From assembly GCA_020284085.1 (NCBI GenBank), contig JACEVL010000081.1:1323501-1387500 (forward strand): a DNA stretch of 64,000 nt, given 5' to 3'. The notes under the pieces are model-generated. The model was not told where the DNA came from. It was given only the letters and a program-made list of their open reading frames with translations, and did no database searches. The translations under genes were made by a program, and so were the position numbers. Source of the stretch: Aporrectodea caliginosa. Lineage: Eukaryota > Annelida > Clitellata > Crassiclitellata > Lumbricidae. This document shows positions 20,902 through 31,506 of the stretch, one piece after another. Each line of letters starts with the position of its first letter. The stretch's first letter is position 1.

Positions 20902-22676
20902 TTAACACTAGAAGCACCAAAGGGGTCAATCTGACCCCTTTTGGTTTTCAGCGGAACTCACCTCGGCCCCAGATATAGCCCGGGTTCTGTAATTTCATGA
21001 CTTCTCCTAACTTCGTAGGGTATACCCTCTGCCAAAATTTGAACTCGGGGGATTCACAATTTATGAGATTTTTGCTGTTCTACCTTTAAGCACCGAGGGG
21101 TCAATCTGACCCCTGTATTAGTACTTGCATGTAAGGCCACACATTTCTTGTTTTCCATTCAATAATATTATAGATCAAAGCTAATTACGTAATCAAATGT
21201 GAGAAGATAGCACATCTGGTGAGAGGAGAGGAGATCTGGTGAGAGGAGAGGCGATCTGGTTTAAGGAAAGAAGATCTGGTAAGAGGAGAGAAGATCAGAT
21301 GAGAGGATAGGAGATCTGGTGAAAGGATAGGAGATCTGGCGAGAGGAGATGAGATCTGGTGAAAGAAGAGGAGATCAGGTGAGAGGAGAGGAGATCTGGT
21401 GAGAGGAGAGGCGATCTGGTTTAAGGAAAGAAGATCTGGTAAGAGGAGAGAAGATCAGATGAGAGGATAGGAGATCTGGTGAAAGGATAGGAGATCTGGC
21501 GGGAGGAGATGAGATCTGGTGAAAGAAGAGGAGATCAGGTGAGAGGATAGGAGATCTGGCGAGAGAATTAGAGATCTGGCGAGAGGAGAGGACATTTGGC
21601 GATGGGAAAGAAGATCTGGGGAGAGAAGAGGAGATCTGGCGAGAGGATAGGAGATCTGGTGAGAGGAAAGTAGACCCGGCAAGAGGAGAGATCTGGTCAG
21701 AGGATAGTAGATCTGTCGAGAGGAGAGGAGATCAAGTGAGAGGATAGGAGATCTGGCGAGAAGGATGATTTGATGAGAGGAGCGGAGATCTGGTTAGAGG
21801 AAAGGAGATCTTGTGAGAGGAGATCTGGTGAGAAAAGAACAGATGTGGTGAGAGAAGAGGATATCTGGTGAGATGAGAGGATATCTAGTGGGAGAAAGAA
21901 GATCTGGTGAAAGGATAGGAGATCAGGTGAGAAGGTAGTATATCTGGTGAGAGGAGAGGAGATCAAGTGAGAGGAGAGGAGATCTGGTGAGAGGAGAGGA
22001 GATCTGGTGAGCGGAGAGAGATCTGGTGAGTGGAGAGATATCTGGTGAGAGAAGAGGAGATCTGGTGAGAGAGAGGAGATCTGGTGAGAGGGAGAGAGAT
22101 CTGGTGAGAGAAGACGATGAAGTGGTGAGAGGAGATCTGGTGAGTGGAGAGAGATCTGGTGAGAGGAGAGGGAGATCTGGTGAGAGGAAAGAATATCTGG
22201 TCAGAAGAGAGGAGATCTGGTCAGAGGATAGGAGATCTGGTGATAAGATAGGAGAACTGGTGAAAGGAGAGGAGATCTGGTGAGAAGATAGAAGATCTGG
22301 CGAGAGGATATAAGATCTGGTGAGAGGAAAGATCTGGTGAGAGGATAGGAGATTTGGTGAGAAGATAGGGTGAGGTCTGGTGAGAGGATAAGAAATCTGG
22401 TGAGAGGATAGGAGATCTGGTGAGTGGATAGTAGATTTAGTGAGAGCGGAGGCGATCTGGCGAGAGGATGAGAGATCTGGCGAGAGGAGAGGATTTCCAA
22501 TTATTCCATTCCAACTTACTTATTACACTTGTTTATGCTTATGTAATTTATGTTAATAAAGTTGATAGTCAATTTCATTGAATTTGCAATTGACTTTGCA
22601 TTATAAATTATCTGGGGTCAAAATGACCCCCTTGGTGCTTCTAGGAAGTTCGATTTCTCGGTACTTCTAGTGTTAA
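20902..22676. mobile_element. Second TTAA element nested in the MITE
   Basis: TTAACACTAGAAGCACC on the left is mirrored by GGTACTTCTAGTGTTAA on the right. Both tips carry GGGGTCAATCTGACCCC / GGGGTCAAAATGACCCC hairpins. Its interior is almost wholly the minisatellite below. It inserted at a TTAA inside the outer MITE, so it is younger than that copy. Confidence 0.7.
21197..22495 (+). repeat. Minisatellite of about 20-bp units (GAGATCTGGTGAGAGGAGAG)
   Basis: About 65 units are seen, most carrying the BglII hexamer AGATCT, with variants (CTGGCGAGAGG, CAGGTGAG, 19-21 bp lengths). The plus strand is very purine-rich. A 160-bp higher-order unit is duplicated: the block around GCGATCTGGTTTAAGGAAAG at 21251 recurs at 21411 with few changes. 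Frames across it are artefacts of the repeat. Confidence 0.85.
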
Positions 22677-23119
22677 AACATAATTTGTAACAATAGCCTA
22701 CAAACTAGTCCATAGTCTGTTTAGTTGTAGTGAAATCTGGCATATTTCTTTCTCTTCCAGGAAGAAAAATGAATACGCTATAGTCGAAAAACCATGGGGG
22801 TGGTATCCACCCCCCCTCTGGTACCTCGGGTATATCGATCGGGTATAACTTTTGAATGGCGTGAGATACCATCATGATGTTTACCTCAAAATGTGCCCAA
22901 ATTATTCCGCTGCAGCTACCTAAAATGTAAAAATTATATTCCATATGGAAAAACAATTTATGCATAAAAACGTAGGGGGTGGTAACCACCAACCCCCTCT
23001 TGGTAGCCCGAGGGTTAAAACAAAAAGATAAGTACGGGAAATGTATATCTTTTAATCAAACAGAGATTTAACTAAAGATATAATTACGTAATAGTCTTCG
23101 AAATAATAGTCTTTGACAG

Positions 23120-24260
23120 CCACAAGATGTTGCAATGCCATTGATAATACAACGCTCCTCTTGGACACCTTTAACACGCATGCAGCCGACGCTTTAACCC
23201 TCGGGCTACCAAGGGGGTGGTTGCCACCCCCCCTCCTAGGTTTTTTTCATCTCACACCGTTCAAGTGTTATACCCAATATACCCGAGGCACCAGGGGGGT
23301 GGATACCACCCCCCTAGATTTTCGACTATATCTTATCCGTCATTTAATATTAAGAGACACAAATTTTACCATTCTATAGAGGGAATGTGGGGCTACATTT
23401 CTATGGTCACTGAGTTGACCTGAGACAACCGGAAGTGCTCAAAATAAATAATAATACGCGTAATATGCGTGAAAAATGGCTGAATGGAAGGACTCCCCCT
23501 TAGTTTTTGTCTGTAGTGTATTCATTTGTCTTCCTGGAAGAGAAACAAAGATACCATTCTTTAGAGGGAATGAAGGGCTTCATTTGCATACCTACATCTT
23601 TGTCTTTTGAATACCGGAAGTGATCAAAATAAATAATAATACGCGTAATCTGTGTGAAAATGGCTGAATACAGCATTACAACGTAAACCGATATATATGT
23701 ATGGATATATATGTATGGATGTACATTTATACTATATAAACATGTGTAGGGATGATTTTGTGTATCTTTTATACATAGATTAGTTTCAAAACACACATAA
23801 TCTTATATTTGTTTATCCAAAAAGTACAAAATGTACGCAATAATATACAATATTGCTAATTAATGGGTTCCTTTGTTAAAAGTGATGTAATTTCGAGGTG
23901 CATTCACATAATGTACAACTAAATATACCATTCTGTGCAGAAATGAATGCTGAATCCAATGCTATATTACAAGTTATGATATGTAAAACCAAACACGAAA
24001 TCCAGGGGGTGGTAACCACCCCCCCCTTGGTAGTCCGTGTTACAAAAAAAGCTTGGTAGCCCTAGGGATAAATTCAGCAGCTCCGTTTTCTATAGAAATG
24101 GGTTAATGCTTCGAAGTCATACGTTATCGGTCTTTGGAGGCCACGAAATGGTCATAAACAATGGAAAGCTACCTCCCATCGGGTGGTGCCAGTCCACAGC
24201 CTAGATTAACGAGGAATGCGACGCTGATCATTTACTTTGTGGCAGAGCGTCATCAAATTA
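23120..24260 (+). repeat. Dispersed repeat R split by a piggyBac MITE
   Basis: The left half is 23138-23193 (AACGCTCCTCTTGGACACCT) and the right half 24072-24245 (GTGCCAGTCCACAGCCTAGA, GGAATGCGACGCTGATCA). The MITE at 23194-24071 lies between. Confidence 0.6.
23194..24071. mobile_element. piggyBac-type MITE (CTCGGG family), copy 3
   Basis: It starts TTAACCCTCGGGCTACCAAG and ends AGCCCTAGGGATAA (right TTAA mutated to ATAA). It is nearly identical to 9600-10474 over most of its length, including the GGATATATATGTATGGATGT segment. It is non-coding. Confidence 0.75.
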
Positions 24261-24550
24261 CGTGTATACATTTTAAGAAAACCTCGGACATTGCCACTTC
24301 TCGGCTGGTGCCAGTGCGAAGCCTAGATATATGACGCAGTATTGTTAAACAGAAATTACGACTACGAATGGAAATATAATTACGTAATTGCAGGTCGACC
24401 CTATTGACCTTGTCAGCCACACTATCTAGGCAAACAATTAATTATACAATGTCGACAGCAACAGCTACACGTACAGCAAACCGCTCTGTTAATTATCTAG
24501 TCCAGCAGAAGTATTTGTTGAGCTAAATTTAATATTTAACAGTAAAGTTG
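24261..24550. repeat. Further repeat-R related spacer
   Basis: CTCGGCTGGTGCCAGTGCGA and GAAATTACGACTACGAATGG echo repeat R. No gene is seen. Confidence 0.4.
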
Positions 24551-24864
24551 TCAAGTAGTGGAATCTAGAACGAAAGGCTCTACTATGTCTTTAGTGATTA
24601 TAGCATACAATTTCATTTTGATGGCATGCAGCAATTCTAGTCTTAAACGTATGTCAGAAAAATGCAACATCTTCGAGACGTGGTGCCCATAACGAGCAAC
24701 CTCTGGATTATCTAAATCACAATGTATACTGTCTAGGTATTCTGAATATTGAAAGTGGTGCAAAGTAACTATTTGTATATAATGTAGGTTTTCTGCACTT
24801 CCATAGCATCTTTTCATTATAAATCTGTAATTCCAAATGTTTTCAATGTTTTCGGAATCATAAT

Positions 24865-25500
24865 TCAGCACAGGCCAGCAACTAAGTCGTCAGGTGGAGA
24901 AAATCGATGGTAAGAACAATGCTCTAGAAATTCCTTCTCTATTTCAAACATATAATCACATATACCACATCCGAAAGATTTTGACAAATACGCTTTTGCA
25001 TTCATAAGAGATTTGAATTTGCTAATATACAGACATTCTCCATATCTAATTTTCGGAAAATGACCTGCCAGTCCACTAGAATTTTGATGTACGTTCCTTG
25101 AGTAATCTTCATATTCTTTATTAAAAACTTCTGGAGTACTAAATCTGATGAAATGATCAGACAGGTTAGCAATTACTTCACTTCCTATTTTAAGATCCTG
25201 TTGCGGTGTTCCTGCATGAAGTCTAAAGTGCTTCGCTGAAGAACTGCTCTTGGTATAAGGTTTGTTGTGCGAGTGTTGCTTCTCAGTTTCATGAGTTCTT
25301 CTGAGTCTTTTTAGATGTCCAATATGTCTGAATCCTTTATTACAACTAACACATACACGTATGTATGGTTTAAATCCTGTGTGGGTTCTCATATGCACCG
25401 TCAAGTGCCCTACTAGGGTAAATGATTTCTCACATAACTGGCACCTGTATGGTTTTTCACCAGCATTGGTTCTCATGTGCGTTTTCAAAACTGACCCCAC
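24865..25500 (-). pseudogene. C2H2 zinc-finger gene ZNF-2, 5'-truncated
   Basis: The 211-residue minus-strand frame begins in the middle of a finger (helix LKTHMRT). One good finger follows ([17 protein letters not shown]), then one with a two-residue insert before its first cysteine pair ([11 protein letters not shown]) and a helix ending LKRLRRTH. It then has the family spacer and cap: [10 protein letters not shown], then [20 protein letters not shown], ending [12 protein letters not shown]. The cap is closest to ZNF-4. No finger coding continues past 25500; the DNA there belongs to a TTAA-type repeat end. It could be the last exon of a spliced gene, but the partial first finger favours a truncated copy. 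A 106-codon frame just past the stop (24551-24871) is unrecognised. Confidence 0.75.
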
Positions 25501-25702
25501 TGGTACTCAGTGTACAAATGGTATACCAGCGCCATCTGGTGATAGAAATGTAAAATAAAACTTTGAATTTTGTACAAAACAGGATTAGGCCTACCTATAA
25601 AGTCATAAAATTTCATTGAGATATCTCTTATAGGGGATGAGCAGCACTAATGCAAACTACCTCTGGGGTCATTTTTGACCCCACTGGTAGTCGCAGGGTT
25701 AA
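25501..25702. repeat. TTAA-type element end upstream of ZNF-2
   Basis: The minus strand from 25702 reads TTAACCCTGCGACTACCAGT, then a GGGGTCAAAAATGACCCC hairpin. A second ACCAGTGGGGTCA copy in the same orientation lies at about 25497-25512, against the ZNF-2 frame. It is probably a piggyBac-type end and may be the cause of the ZNF-2 truncation. Confidence 0.45.
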
Positions 25703-26170
25703 AGAATTTTGGCTTGCGCAGTGCGAATGATGACGCGTGATGCATGCTGGTAAAAGCGCAATGGCTTCTTTAAGTAGTTCATCTTCCCCCCTGTTAAAAT
25801 CTTTGGATCATAGAGCCTATAGGGCCAAACAAGCGAAAGTTTCTATCTCTGCAGTGCTCAAATTCACCGGTTAAAAGTCGTTTTATAGGAAAAGTTTTGT
25901 AGAATTTAGCATTTTTTGCCAAGTAGAAAGTTAGGTAGCATGCCGCACTATTGTGCAGCCTGTAATTGTGGCAATGCAAGCGCAAAAAATATTGGATTTC
26001 GATGTTAGGATACTTTCGTATAAATCGACTTTTAACTGACGGAGTCTAGACGTATTGCAAATAATTATAGCAACTTTCGCTTGTTTGGCCCTGGACAGAC
26101 CAGAATGCAGCACCACGCGCCTCATTCGCAATTGCGTCATCAGTAGGTCAACTTCTGCTCTGTTAAAATC
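25703..26170. repeat. Paired repeat with a THAP-like start
   Basis: The plus strand at 25939 encodes MPHYCAACNCGNASAKNIGF then a stop, resembling the first residues of a THAP zinc-binding domain. Its surroundings are inverted and direct repeats: AACTTTCGCTTGTTTGGCCC occurs at 26080 and reversed near 25830; CTGTTAAAATCTTTG occurs at 25791 and, split by a foldback element, at 26160/27216. It is too short to call a gene. Confidence 0.3.
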
Positions 26171-27215
26171 GGTGTCACGACAAATGGTTCACCGCAAATG
26201 GTTCACCGACAAAACGTTCACGGACAAAAGGTTGACGACAAGAGGTTCACGACAAAAGGTTCACGACAATAGGTTCACGACAAAAGGTTGACGACAAGAG
26301 GTTCACGACAAAAGGTTCACGACAATAGGTTCACGACAAAAGGTTCACGACAAAAGGTTCACGACAACAGGTTCACGACAAAAGGTTCACTAAAAATTCG
26401 AAATTTTAATGAAAATTTGTCGCTCGCTCGTGTGTAGCTTATCAACAAATCAGAGGCACATTTAAAATAAGTAATCTACATGTAATAGTAGTATACTTAT
26501 AATGGTAAGCCCGTAGTTTAGGTTGCTAAATTATTTTATATCGTCAAATTAAAATGGAAGCTGGATTGATGAAGAAAATGGTTTCCCTAAGTCAAAGTGG
26601 GATTGATGAAACCATTCGTGCATTTAAATAGAAGGTGGATTGGTGGAAATAATTTTTACCATAAATAGAAGCTCGATTGATGAAACTAAGTTTCTGATGC
26701 AACAGAAGCTGGATTGAAGAAAATAATTGTTTCCGTAAGTGGAAGCTGGACCCACGAGAACAGTTCTTTGCCTACATAAAAGTTCCATTGATGAAAAATA
26801 TTTCTTAGAGGTTGGGTCTTTTTTTCATGAAATGGAAGCTGGATTGATTAAAAAATGTCTTCATAAAATGTAAGCGGGATTGATTATAGTTATCATGGTC
26901 ATAGGTAGACTGCTTACTTACCAACGTGAAGTACGGCATTGAAGACATTCAAATAATTTACCAACCTAAAGTACGGGATTGAAAGCATGGTCTGAATTTA
27001 CAAACATAAACTACGGGATTACCGTGAACCTTTTGTCGTGAACCTGTTGTCGCCAACCTTTTGTCGTGAACCTGTTGTCGCCAACCTTTTGTCGTGAACC
27101 TTTTGTCGTCAACCTATTGTCGTGAACCTTTTGTCGTCAACCTTGTGTCGTGAACCTTTTGGCAGAGAACCATTTGTCGTGAACCTTTTGTCCGTGAACC
27201 ATTTGACGTGGAACC
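26171..27215. mobile_element. Foldback element FB-1 with 9-bp target duplication
   Basis: The left arm (26171-26395) is about 15 units of a 14-bp motif (GGTTCACGACAAAA). The right arm (27020-27215) is about 13 units of its complement. The tips are GGTGTCACGAC and GTGGAACC. GTTAAAATC flanks both sides (26162-26170 and 27216-27224). Inside lies a second inverted pair (CCCGTAGTTTAGGTTGCTAA near 26511, matched by TTACCAACCTAAAGTACGGG near 26950 and a shorter AAACTACGGGA near 27008) and an array of GGAAGCTGGATTGATGAAA units. There is no transposase. Confidence 0.85.
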
Positions 27216-27224
27216 GTTAAAATC

Positions 27225-27521
27225 TTTGCTATGATCTATTTTCTATGGATGTTAAGCTATTCACTAGATGGCAGAATATACTTTATTCAGTCAGATTCGA
27301 TATCTCCTGAACGTAACTCTTTAATCGCTCGCCATTTTGTACGGATGGAAGTTATATTCAGATTGTCGTTGAAATGCATCACTAATTATTTAATGCATTA
27401 ACTGGTCAGATTTATTAATTTTGTTTATATAATTTTGCCTTATAATCCTCTGAAGCAGTAATAATGCTCGATCACTGTTGCTGTTGATAATGTAATAATA
27501 TTTCAAGCTTAATGTTTGACA
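27225..27521 (+). repeat. Diverged copy of repeat X
   Basis: TATTCACTAGATGGCAGAAT, AATCGCTCGCCATTTTGT and CTGGTCAGATT keep the order of repeat X landmarks at clearly lower identity than other copies. No gene is seen. Confidence 0.5.
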
Positions 27522-27530
27522 CTCTTGTAG

Positions 27531-28485
27531 GGTGTCACGACTCTTCGTCTACCGACATTTCGTCTACCGACATTTCGTCGGTAAACCCGTAGTTTAGGTT
27601 GCTAAATTATTTTATATCGTCAAGTTGCAATGGAAGCTGGATTAAGGAAAATCATTGTTTCAATAACTCGAAGTGGGATTGATGAAACTATTTCTGTCTT
27701 TAAATAGAAGTTGAATCGATGGAAATAATTTTTACCTTAAATAGAAGCTGGATTGATGAAACTTAGTGTTTTATGCAATAGAAGCTGGAATAATGAAAAT
27801 AATTGTTTCTGTAAGTCGAAGCTGGACCCATGAAAAAGTTCTTTGCTTAGATAAAAGTTCCATTGATGAAAAATATTTTTCTAGTTAAATAAATAGAAGT
27901 TGGGTCATTTTGTCATTAAATGGAAGCTGGATTGATTTAAAAATTCTCGATGAAATGGAAGCGGGATTGATTATAGTTATGATAGACATAGTTAGAGTGC
28001 TTACTTACCAACGTCAAATACGGCATTGAAGACATTAGAATAATTTAGCAACCTAAACTACGGGATACCCATTTCGTCTACAAAGTTACTTGATATTGTC
28101 ACTTTAAAATGGAAGCTGGATTGATGAGAAAAAAAACGGTTTCCCTAAATGGAAGTGGGATTGATGAAAACATTCATGTGTTTAAATAGAAGCTGGATTG
28201 ATCGAAATAATTTTTCCGGTAAATAGAAGCTGGATACCAAGCTGGATTAATGGATAAAACTAAGTTTCCATTCAATAGAAGCTGGATTGATGAAAATAAT
28301 CTTTTCAGTAATTAGAAGCTGGATGCCTGAGAATATATAGCACGTTTTAGCGAAACTATAAGAACGCGGCCTCTGTTGAATAGCCGTAATGGATTCAGAT
28401 ACACTTGTAGACGAAATGTCGGTAGACAAAGTGTCTGTAGACGTAGTATCGTAGACGAAAAGTCTATACGGGTTGTCGCGGAACC
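27531..28485. mobile_element. Foldback element FB-2 with 9-bp target duplication
   Basis: It starts GGTGTCACGACTCTTCGTCT and ends GGGTTGTCGCGGAACC. Arms are units of CGTCTACCGACATTT (15 bp). The flanks CTCTTGTAG (27522-27530) and CTCTCGTAG (28486-28494) match at 8 of 9. The core has CCCGTAGTTTAGGTTGCTAA inverted at about 28045 and two blocks of GGAAGCTGGATTGATG-type units. It is non-coding. Confidence 0.8.
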
Positions 28486-28494
28486 CTCTCGTAG

Positions 28495-28740
28495 GCGATC
28501 ACAGTTACTTAGTTTCAGTTTAGCGGCATTGTGATAGCAATGATCATTGACGTTGCCCTCCTCCTTCATCCAGGTTTGGGACTGGCACTGCCTGACTCCG
28601 GGGCACGCACCTACAATGGCAGAGTTGCGATCAGTCAAAAGTCCAGAAGAACCGCAGCTCACGTTACTAAGTGTTTCAACAATAAGTGTCCATTTTCCTG
28701 TCCGCGGTATTTAAGATATTTTTTAAAGCTTATGTGACAT
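28495..28740 (-). repeat. Dispersed repeat R, reverse copy
   Basis: GACGTTGCCCTCCTCCTTCA and TTTGGGACTGGCACTGCCTG are the repeat R core in reverse. No gene is seen. Confidence 0.5.
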
Positions 28741-30060
28741 CATGTGACAATCCGTAACGTAGGTTTGTTTGAGACAACCCAAATGAAACTAAAAGAATAC
28801 TAAAAATTACACGTTCATAAATTATTCATGTGGTTTTATTACATCACAGTCGAAGCATTTCAACAGAAACTGTGTTTTCCCAGATGAGCACTGAAGTCGG
28901 GAAAACCTGTTTATTTCCAATTGTGCATATAGCCAAACCGATAATTTACTATTCATTTTCAGAAACGTATTGCTTACAACATAAACCATGCTTAATATAT
29001 TGAGTTTGAGTTTGTATGAGTGAACAATTAAAATTTAATGGAGCAAATTTCAGTGTCCTACATCCAATTGTCAACTCCATGACGGCTACAAAACTCGTGT
29101 CCTACTTGTAACGGCTAGTGTTTTATACGGTGTTTAGCAGCTGGTATTTGTCATTTGTCGTTGCCAATGCTGAGCACTGGTAAACATGAGAAGTTTATTT
29201 TGTGTTTAATTTTTTAAACGACAAAAACTTAACAATATTGTTACACCTTGTATGGTTAATTGAGGTCAACTCCGTGACGTAAATATTGAAAAATATATAA
29301 ATAAAACTTTCAATGTAATGTGTCCTTTGTGGATGTGATAGAGTCCTGTCTTTGTTGCAAACATCATTGAAATTATTTTCTTTCGTGTGTTCCCGTTTTT
29401 TCTGAAAACTAAACGATTTGTCAACTCCGTGACGGTCAACTCCGTGACGCGCGCCCACGTCATGCAGTCGACAGATTGTCATGAAATCCACATTTTCACA
29501 AATCTAGCAGCATTTAAATGGTGTGTATATATATAGTGCCCTAACAAACATATGATATATGATCATCTTTATAAGCATCAATATACAGTGAGTTGAACTT
29601 TGATAATGACAATGTTTCTGGTACTGATCTCATTCATTTCTTCATGTGTTTTATGCTCTGTTATTACTTCTCCCATTTAGGGCCATTTTGCTGTTTTTTG
29701 TCTTGCATTGCAATTATGCCTCTATTGTCAGTTGGCTGCGAAAGTGTACCTTCAGCTGACAGTGACTGATTATATATTTCTCATTGTTACCTGAAGGCTC
29801 TTAAAATGTGAAAGTCAACTGTGTTACGCGAACTCTGTGACGCTTGTCAACTCCATGATGAATTTGGAGAAAAACATTTTCTCAGTTTTTAACATAAATA
29901 TTTGATGCTGTGCATTGCTGCCTATCACACATCCTGGTATTATAATATGAATAGATAAGCACTTTGAAAAGTACAAAAAATCGTTATTGATTTTATCTTA
30001 AAAATCTGATGCAAAAGTGCCACATATTATTGTAGAAGCCCTCTATTATGTTACGTTTTC
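28741..30060. other. AT-rich region with a recurring 15-bp motif, no gene
   Basis: GTCAACTCCGTGACG or a close variant occurs at 29070, 29266, 29420, 29435, 29814 and 29846 (a shorter relative at 29829), all in the same orientation. Short frames at 29195-29491 lie over the motif and are not recognised. Confidence 0.6.
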
Positions 30061-30204
30061 AACCCCGTAATTTCCGTTGGTAATGAAAATATTCACAACT
30101 GAAGTTGAAAATATTTATCAGTAAACTAGAATTTGGATTGCTGAAATTATTTTTAGTGAAAATAGAAGTAGTGTCATTGACTTTATTAATGAAATAGAAG
30201 TTTG

Positions 30205-30820
30205 GTTAAACCGTAGTTTACGTTGCCAAATAGTTTTAATGTCTTCATTGCTTTACGTTGGTAATTTGTCAGTGTGCCAATGTCCATGATATTCGGTCAT
30301 CAATCTAGCTTACATTTAAGCAAAAAAATCATAAATCCAACTTCTAGTTAAGAAAAAAAAACTTTTAATCAATCCAACTTCTTATGACGGTAAGTAAAAA
30401 ATAAGTTTTCATCACTTCAACTAATACTAGACCAAAGAATTATTCTCACCAATTTAAATTCTATTTGCAGGTGCAATTATTTAATCAATTGAGCTTCTAT
30501 TGAAGCAAAGACATAGTTTTATCAATCCAACTTCCATTTATGGAAACAATTATTTTCATCAATCCAGCTTCTAGTGAAGAAAGAATTATTTTTACCAATC
30601 CAGCTTCCATTTTAATTTGATCATGTAAAATAATTTCACAATGTTAAAACTACAGTTTTAAAAGAAGTCGGATGGATTAAAATAATTTTTAAATTAAACG
30701 GAAATTGCATGAATTAAAATATTTCTTTGATGAAATAGGCCTAGAGTTGTAGGAAGAAATTATTTTTGTTAAAATACAAATTGCATGAATGAAATTTAGC
30801 AACGTAAACTATGGTTTTAC
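30205..30820. mobile_element. Stand-alone core element (inner part of the foldbacks)
   Basis: AAACCGTAGTTTACGTTGCC (30207) is inverted as GCAACGTAAACTATGGTTTT (30798-30817). Between them are arrays of ATCAATCCAACTTCTATT-type units that switch orientation. It lacks the 14/15-bp outer arms, so the core exists independently of FB-1 and FB-2. Confidence 0.55.
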
Positions 30821-30984
30821 CGAAAGTCCTTCAGACAATGAAGTTCTAGAATCTAGATGCAGTTTTATGTTATGAATCGATCACTTATAACCTGGATAGT
30901 GAGATTTCAGCAAGGCAACCATTTAAGAAAAAGATAGGAATTGAAATACTGAAAGTATGCCTGCCCTTAATACATCTTATTCTA

Positions 30985-31506
30985 GTCTATTCTATTCTAT
31001 ATACGGATTTTTATAAAGCGCCTCTCACAGTACAACCTAATCAGAGGTGCTTCCAGTGTGAAGGATCCCTCGAAACAGAAAAGTCTTTAGAGAACGAGAA
31101 GAAACAGTAGTGCCCCCAGATAAGATCAGAGCACGAGTTATAGCAGCATGGTCATTCCAAAACAAAGGGCCAACAGAGGCATAGGCACGATTCTGTGCTG
31201 TGGCAGTCCGAGACCAAGGTACTAGAAGATCATGATGGTTGAAAGACCGGAGAGAACGTCCAGAGATAGCTGAAATAGGCCGTCTCATAAGATCACAGAG
31301 GTAGCTTGATCCAAAAACGTTTTACATGTAAGAAAGAGAATTTTAAATTGAATCCGAGCAGTTAAGGTAAGCCAATGATGATGTTCAGTAATAACAGTCG
31401 AAATATGGGAGAAACGAGGAAGGAGGGCGATCAAACGAGCAGCTGCAGTAAGTACCGATTGGGGTGTAGCCAGGCGGACTTTAAACGTGGAGCACATGCA
31501 CGGCAC
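30985..31506 (-). pseudogene. CR1/L2-type LINE ORF2 C-terminal fragment
   Basis: Two overlapping minus-strand frames give SVLTAAARLIALLPRFSHIS, ARIQFKILFLTCKTFL, then SGRSLRSFNHHDLLVPWSRT and AYASVGPLFWNDHA. This is the usual order for the RT thumb and C-terminus of this LINE class. A frameshift near 31286 separates them. The 3' end is AAGCGCCTCTCACAG-like with an (ATAGA)n tail at about 30985-31005. Confidence 0.7.

Larger units (their letters stand above)
20584..23018. mobile_element. piggyBac-type MITE (CTCGGG family), copy 2, with nested element
   Basis: It starts TTAACCCTCGGGCTA and ends TAGCCCGAGGGTTAA. Long inverted arms continue for about 110 bp (TTATGCATAAATTTTTTCAT against its complement near 22960). 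Without the nested 20902-22676 element it would be about 660 bp, in the range of its relatives. Confidence 0.8.

Noticed and set aside
21455..22500. Minus-strand frames with repeated SPDLLS and SHQIS motifs (and their plus-strand counterparts)
   Set aside because: They are read-throughs of the 20-bp minisatellite; unit-length changes break the frame repeatedly and no start or splice context exists.
26171..27215. CRISPR-like array (short repeats with regular spacing)
   Set aside because: The 14-bp units are directly tandem with no unique spacers, occur in an animal genome and are mirrored at the other end of a transposon.
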